Below the pieces are notes generated by a model, which worked only from the letters and a program-made list of their open reading frames with translations, did no database searches and was not told the origin of the DNA. The translations under genes and the position numbers were made by a program. Below, piece after piece: positions 7,361 through 9,571 of a stretch of DNA of 9,571 bases. Each line of letters starts with the position of its first letter. Position 1 is the first letter of the stretch. The DNA is from an uncultured Sphingomonadaceae bacterium (GTDB lineage: Bacteria; Pseudomonadota; Alphaproteobacteria; Sphingomonadales; Sphingomonadaceae). The stretch covers positions 1 to 9,571 of the forward strand of contig CALKXX010000132.1 in the NCBI GenBank assembly GCA_938003725.1, in the 5' to 3' direction.

Positions 7361-8616
7361 ATATGCATGAAATCAACTTCGACGGCATCATCGGTCCAAG
7401 CCACAATTATGCCGGTTTAAGCCTTGGCAATATCGCTTCCTCCACCAATGCAGGTGAGATATCGCACCCCCGCGAAGCCGCGTTGCAGGGCATCGTCAAG
7501 ATGCGGCACAACATGGATTTGGGGTTGGCTCAGGGGTTTTTTATGCCGCTAGACCGTCCAAACACGGCTTGGCTGGAAAAACTTGGCACCGATATTGAAG
7601 AGGCTGATGCCCATATCCGAGCGGCGGCTTTTTCCGCTTCGTCCATGTGGGCGGCAAATGCGGCCACCATCTCACCACAAACCGACACCCAAGATGGAAA
7701 ATGTCATCTTACCGTCGCCAATCTGCAAACCATGCCGCACCGAAGCCATGAATGGCCCGGTACTTTGGCACAGCTACATCTGGTATTTTCGGATCGCGAT
7801 ATATTTGCAGTCCACGGTGCAGTCCCCTCGCCCTTTGGTGATGAGGGTGCCGCCAACCATATGCGGCTTTGCTCATCTCACGACCAGCCGGGGTTGGAAA
7901 TTTTCGTCTACGGAAAGACCGGTGGCCCCTTCCCTGCTCGCCAGCATCTCGAAGCCAGCAAAACCGTTGCCCGCACCCATGGCCTGGCGCCGGACAAGGT
8001 CATATTCGCGCAACAGTCTGAAACCGCAATTGCCGCAGGCGCCTTTCATAATGACGTTGTGGCCGTCGCCAATGAGCATGTGTTGTTCACACATGAATTG
8101 GCTTTTGAGCACCCACAGCAGCTCTATGATGACGTCGCCGCAAAATTCCCACAAGCAGAGATTATCATCGTTCCGGCGGACCAGGTCAGCCTGTCTGATG
8201 CGATCAAGTCATATCTGTTTAACGCGCAATTGGTGACGCTGCGGGATGGCGAAGGAATGGCGCTGATATTACCTACAGAAGTGAGGGCGAACAAAGCCGT
8301 CTGGGGCTATTTGGAGGACCTGATTGCCGGCAATGGGTCGATCCGCAAATTATGTCCCGTAGACGTGCGTCAATCCATGGCAAATGGCGGCGGGCCGGCT
8401 TGCCTGCGCCTGCGTGTTGTGGCTGATCCCGCGACGATAGATCAACGATTTATGGCGACATCGGAAAAGCTGGATCGAATAGCCGAAACCATTGAGCAAT
8501 TCTGGCCAGAGGATATTGCCCCTGACCAATTGAACGATCCCGATTTGGAATCGCAAATTCGGACCGCACGTACTGCATTGCTAAGAACATGTGACTTGGC
8601 TGAGCTGGATAGCTGA
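7357..8616 (+). CDS. astB: N-succinylarginine dihydrolase (AstB)
   Basis: Second AST-pathway enzyme: N2-succinylarginine plus two waters gives N2-succinylornithine, two NH3 and CO2. It belongs to the amidinotransferase/deiminase (pentein) superfamily. 419 residues, somewhat shorter than the 447 of E. coli AstB. The N-terminal FDGIIGPSHNYAGLSLGN at 8-25 is characteristic. The catalytic triad is visible as E163 in GDEGAANHMRL, the histidine in FHNDVVAV at 230-237, and nucleophile C349 in NGGGPACLRLRV (E. coli E174, H248, C365). The start at 7357 overlaps the astA stop; a second ATG two codons on (7363) is a possible alternative and both retain the family N-terminus. No further ast gene follows, so the succinylornithine transaminase, semialdehyde dehydrogenase and desuccinylase must be encoded elsewhere or replaced. 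Confidence 0.96.
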   Translation: MNMHEINFDGIIGPSHNYAGLSLGNIASSTNAGEISHPREAALQGIVKMRHNMDLGLAQGFFMPLDRPNTAWLEKLGTDIEEADAHIRAAAFSASSMWAANAATISPQTDTQDGKCHLTVANLQTMPHRSHEWPGTLAQLHLVFSDRDIFAVHGAVPSPFGDEGAANHMRLCSSHDQPGLEIFVYGKTGGPFPARQHLEASKTVARTHGLAPDKVIFAQQSETAIAAGAFHNDVVAVANEHVLFTHELAFEHPQQLYDDVAAKFPQAEIIIVPADQVSLSDAIKSYLFNAQLVTLRDGEGMALILPTEVRANKAVWGYLEDLIAGNGSIRKLCPVDVRQSMANGGGPACLRLRVVADPATIDQRFMATSEKLDRIAETIEQFWPEDIAPDQLNDPDLESQIRTARTALLRTCDLAELDS

Positions 8617-8620
8617 TCAT

Positions 8621-8642
8621 CGTGGGTCAACGTCTGACCACG
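8621..8642 (+). terminator. Weak inverted repeat after astB, possible transcription terminator
   Basis: CGTGGGTCA (8621-8629) and TGACCACG (8635-8642) form an 8-bp stem with one bulged G and a 5-nt loop, starting 5 nt after the astB stop. No T-tract follows, so it is a weak intrinsic-terminator candidate; it could instead protect the mRNA 3' end or act with Rho. Confidence 0.3.
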
Positions 8643-8650
8643 GTGTCGGT

Positions 8651-8669
8651 TTAACTTACAGTTAACCAT
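8651..8669 (+). promoter_or_regulatory. CtrA-type box, TTAA-N7-TTAACCAT
   Basis: TTAA (8651-8654), seven bases, then TTAACCAT (8662-8669). This is an exact match to the alphaproteobacterial CtrA consensus TTAA-N7-TTAAC, with the CCAT extension seen at many sites. It lies about 60 to 80 bp ahead of the small membrane protein ATG, a normal operator distance. Binding itself is inferred. Confidence 0.6.
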
Positions 8670-8702
8670 AAAATCTTGTAAAAAACCCCGGTATTCCGGC
8701 GT

Positions 8703-8718
8703 TGGCACAGGGCTTGCT
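8703..8718 (+). promoter_or_regulatory. Sigma-54 (-24/-12) promoter motif
   Basis: TGGCAC, five bases (AGGGC), then TTGCT: an exact match to the core consensus TGGCAC-N5-TTGCW, with GG and GC in the required register. Transcription would be expected to begin about 12 bp after the GC element, at about 8729, essentially at the ATG of the next gene. That would make the transcript leaderless or nearly so, a point against simple use. Confidence 0.45.
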
Positions 8719-8729
8719 ATAAAAGGCTT

Positions 8730-8960
8730 ATGTGGAAAAAGTTCAAACGCCTGTTCATTATAAAAACCAAATTCGAGGCGTTTCTTATTACCTATGCATT
8801 GGCAACCGGCGCGGTTGCTCGCGGTCAGGAATATCTCGTGCAATATCCGGGGTTCGGCGGAAAGCTTCTTTTTCTGGCCTGTACGGGGGCGGTCTTCATG
8901 GCTGGGGCAAAAATGATCGAAGCCATCGAATATCATAAAACCTATGGCCATGATTATTGA
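8730..8960 (+). CDS. Small membrane protein of unknown function, 76 aa
   Basis: I do not recognise a named family; my impression is that similar short proteins occur in other sphingomonads. The N-terminus is strongly basic (MWKKFKRLFIIKTKF). Two hydrophobic stretches follow at about residues 17-31 (AFLITYALATGAVAR) and 43-60 (GGKLLFLACTGAVFMAGA), with a short loop holding GQEYLVQYPGFGG between them, and a polar tail ending EYHKTYGHDY. This suggests a two-pass inner-membrane protein with both ends in the cytoplasm (inference). AAAGG at 8722-8726 is only 3 nt from the ATG, an unusually short Shine-Dalgarno spacing. A CtrA-type box and a sigma-54 motif lie upstream, suggesting dedicated regulation separate from the ast operon. 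Confidence 0.7.
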   Translation: MWKKFKRLFIIKTKFEAFLITYALATGAVARGQEYLVQYPGFGGKLLFLACTGAVFMAGAKMIEAIEYHKTYGHDY

Positions 8961-9074
8961 TACGCGGCTTTGACGACCCAGATTTGACCAAGGCACGTCT
9001 GACAGCACACCAGTGAAAACGGCGAACAATAGAATAGAGCATTTTGTCGTCCATCAGCCTTATATTTTGAAAAG
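8961..9074. other. Short intergenic stretch with no recognised feature
   Basis: These 114 bp separate the small membrane protein gene from the end of the convergent ssrA gene. I see no coding frame, no strong + strand hairpin and no repeat. Confidence 0.5.
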
Positions 9075-9104
9075 TGGTGAGCTTCTGTTGCCCGGTGCTC
9101 ACCA
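9070..9104 (-). terminator. Terminator hairpin of ssrA
   Basis: On the - strand, TGGTGAG (9104-9098) and CTCACCA (9081-9075) form a perfect 7-bp stem with a 16-nt loop, followed by CTTTT. It is the likely intrinsic terminator of the tmRNA precursor, or a 3' structural hairpin of the coding RNA. Confidence 0.6.
9082..9097 (-). repeat. 16-nt direct repeat, copy in the terminator loop
   Basis: CACCGGGCAACAGAAG on the - strand, identical to the copy at 9119-9134. It forms the whole loop of a perfect 7-bp hairpin. Confidence 0.85.
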
Positions 9105-9118
9105 AACCGCGGAATTCC

Positions 9119-9134
9119 CTTCTGTTGCCCGGTG
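9119..9134 (-). repeat. 16-nt direct repeat, copy inside the coding RNA 3' hairpin
   Basis: CACCGGGCAACAGAAG on the - strand, 37 bp from the other copy and enclosed by the CGCGG/CCGCG stem. I have a recollection, not certain, of a similar motif near this place in other alphaproteobacterial tmRNAs. Confidence 0.85.
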
Positions 9135-9182
9135 GGTTCAACCGCGCATAGCTTTCTAACTTATAACCGTGAGGTCAATGGG

Positions 9183-9218
9183 TTAGGCAGCAATAGCGAG
9201 TGCTTCATTATCATTTGC
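9183..9218 (-). other. ssrA: tmRNA proteolysis-tag reading frame, ANDNEALAIAA-stop
   Basis: Eleven codons from GCA (resume codon) to TAA, encoding ANDNEALAIAA. The AND start and hydrophobic AA C-terminus, recognised by ClpXP and related proteases, are typical of tmRNA tags. With the alanine charged on the acceptor piece the added peptide would be A-ANDNEALAIAA. Confidence 0.94.
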
Positions 9219-9303
9219 ACTTGTAGTTTTGAGCCATTTGACGGCTTACTCATGCCGGGTAAAAATAATGCTTTTCAACACACGTCGATCCTGGTTCGGC
9301 CCC

Positions 9304-9343
9304 TTCAATTCAAGCGCATCACATTGCTGTATCACGCCTTAAG
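9304..9343 (-). other. Intervening segment of the permuted tmRNA, removed in processing
   Basis: These 40 nt lie between the CCA end of the acceptor piece and the GGGG start of the coding piece. In two-piece tmRNAs this segment is excised from the precursor; RNase P is expected to create the 5' end at 9303. AAGGCG near its start and CGCTT near its end can pair with one bulged base, closing a hairpin. Confidence 0.8.
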
Positions 9344-9426
9344 TGGTGGAGCCGCCGGGTACTGCCCCCGGGTCCGCTGTGCCTATTGCACATCACAATT
9401 TATCACCATAGTCCGCCGAAACGGAC
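9344..9426 (-). ncRNA. ssrA: tmRNA acceptor RNA piece
   Basis: The transcript-proximal piece, carrying the 3' strand of the acceptor stem, the T arm and the genomically encoded CCA end at 9344. It opens with a GTCCG/CGGAC hairpin (9426-9411) with a UUUCGG loop. The mature 5' end could be here or trimmed. Confidence 0.85.
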
Positions 9427-9432
9427 AGCGCC

Positions 9433-9460
9433 TATATAGCGTATAATTTCTGAATGAAAA
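9433..9460 (-). promoter_or_regulatory. Probable ssrA promoter
   Basis: On the - strand, TATATA (9438-9433) is a -10 candidate about 7 nt before the first hairpin of the acceptor piece. TTTTCA (9460-9455) is a weak -35 candidate with a 16-nt spacer. The region lies between the mscL terminator and the RNA, so a dedicated promoter is needed. Confidence 0.4.
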
Positions 9461-9466
9461 GAGAAT

Positions 9467-9505
9467 GAAACCAAAACGGGCACGGATATCACTATCCGTG
9501 CCCGT
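9467..9505 (-). terminator. Strong intrinsic terminator of mscL
   Basis: A perfect 13-bp GC-rich stem (9476-9488 with 9493-9505) with a 4-nt loop. On the - strand it is followed by TTTGGTTTC, and the last stem base adds one more T. It starts about 30 nt after the mscL stop and insulates ssrA from read-through. Confidence 0.85.
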
Positions 9506-9535
9506 GTCTAACTCCTTGAGCTATTTGAATTCAGG

Positions 9536-9571
9536 TTATTTTTTCAAATTATCCCGAATTTCCGTCAACAG
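9536..9571 (-). CDS. mscL: Large-conductance mechanosensitive channel MscL, C-terminal end only
   Basis: Only the last eleven codons and the TAA are in the window, encoding LLTEIRDNLKK. This matches the C-terminal cytoplasmic helix of MscL (LLTEIRDLLKE in E. coli), a short and distinctive sequence. MscL is an inner-membrane homopentamer that opens under strong membrane tension to release solutes on osmotic down-shock. The gene runs off the right edge on the - strand and is followed by its own terminator, so it is transcriptionally separate from ssrA. The call rests on a short match and would be settled by the adjoining sequence. Confidence 0.72.
   Translation of the reverse strand: MLTEIRDNLKK

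Larger units (their letters stand above)
9105..9303 (-). ncRNA. ssrA: tmRNA coding RNA piece
   Basis: Begins with the 5' acceptor strand GGGGCCG and the GGATCGACG segment, continues into a probable pseudoknot region before the resume codon, the tag frame, and a 3' region with a CGCGG/CCGCG hairpin (9146-9142 with 9112-9108). That hairpin encloses CACCGGGCAACAGAAG. The exact mature 3' end cannot be read from the sequence. Confidence 0.8.
9075..9426 (-). ncRNA. ssrA: Circularly permuted (two-piece) tmRNA gene, precursor
   Basis: tmRNA rescues stalled ribosomes by acting as alanyl-tRNA and then as a template for a degradation tag. Read on the - strand, the 3' acceptor half precedes the 5' coding half, the permuted order known from alphaproteobacteria. 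A 7-bp acceptor stem joins GGGGCCG (9303-9297) and CGGCTCC (9354-9348), followed by discriminator A and an encoded CCA (9346-9344). Its third pair is G-U, the alanyl-tRNA synthetase identity element. The T arm is CCGGG/CCCGG with loop GGCAGTA, and the D-like segment GGATCGACG follows the acceptor stem. Outer parts of GTGTGTTG (9283-9276) and CAATAGGCAC (9388-9379) can pair across the two pieces as helix P2. The boundaries come from a probable -10 at 9433-9438 and a terminator hairpin at 9075-9104; processed ends are approximate. Confidence 0.94.

Noticed and set aside
8689..8696. CCGG-TATT-CCGG-like short inverted repeat upstream of the small membrane protein
   Set aside because: Only a 4-bp stem, expected by chance, with no terminator tail.
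8442..9029. - strand ORF of 195 codons overlapping the end of astB and the small membrane gene
   Set aside because: It is antisense to the conserved astB C-terminus and to the small membrane protein and crosses the CtrA and sigma-54 motifs; no family features.
9132..9446. + strand ORF of 104 codons
   Set aside because: It lies opposite the tmRNA gene over nearly its whole length, and its protein resembles no family known to me. The structured RNA on the - strand explains the sequence.
1..9571. Search for CRISPR arrays, insertion sequences, phage or defence genes
   Set aside because: No regularly spaced repeats, transposase, integrase, target-site duplications or defence-type proteins are visible. 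The only repeat noticed is the two-copy 16-nt element in ssrA.

Overview
The window is about 9.6 kb of chromosomal DNA from an alphaproteobacterium, most likely a sphingomonad (Sphingorhabdus/Parasphingorhabdus-like). Evidence for this is the surA-pdxA-rsmA order, the sphingomonad-type M20 hydrolase-astA-astB cluster, a circularly permuted two-piece tmRNA gene of the alphaproteobacterial kind, and a CtrA-type box. The genus is inference; the class is well supported.

Left part (1-2876, + strand): a housekeeping operon with the 3' part of surA (outer-membrane protein chaperone), pdxA (vitamin B6 synthesis) and rsmA/ksgA (16S rRNA dimethylation). The genes are chained by stop/start overlaps of 1 and 4 nt. 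The left neighbour, outside the window, is probably lptD.

Centre (2873-4984, - strand): glcB, malate synthase G, convergent with rsmA; their stop codons overlap by 3 nt. A 160-bp divergent intergenic region with two inverted repeats separates glcB from the next operon.

Centre-right (5145-8616, + strand): a tight operon of an M20 metallohydrolase, astA and astB, with two ATGA overlaps. AstA and AstB are the first two steps of arginine degradation by the arginine succinyltransferase (AST) pathway. astC, astD and the usual M14-family astE are absent here. The M20 enzyme belongs to the carboxypeptidase-G2-like group, which releases glutamate from N-acyl-glutamates, so it could be the succinylglutamate-cleaving step (inference).

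Right part (8617-9571): a 113-bp regulatory stretch holds a full CtrA-type box and a full sigma-54 (-24/-12) consensus in front of a 76-codon gene for an unrecognised small membrane protein. On the - strand follow the permuted ssrA gene, with acceptor piece, 40-nt intervening segment and coding piece with tag ANDNEALAIAA, then a strong terminator and the last codons of mscL, which enters from the right edge.

The most notable signals are the permuted tmRNA with a 16-nt sequence displayed twice in tandem hairpins, the CtrA plus sigma-54 motifs before the small membrane protein, and the M20-astA-astB arrangement.
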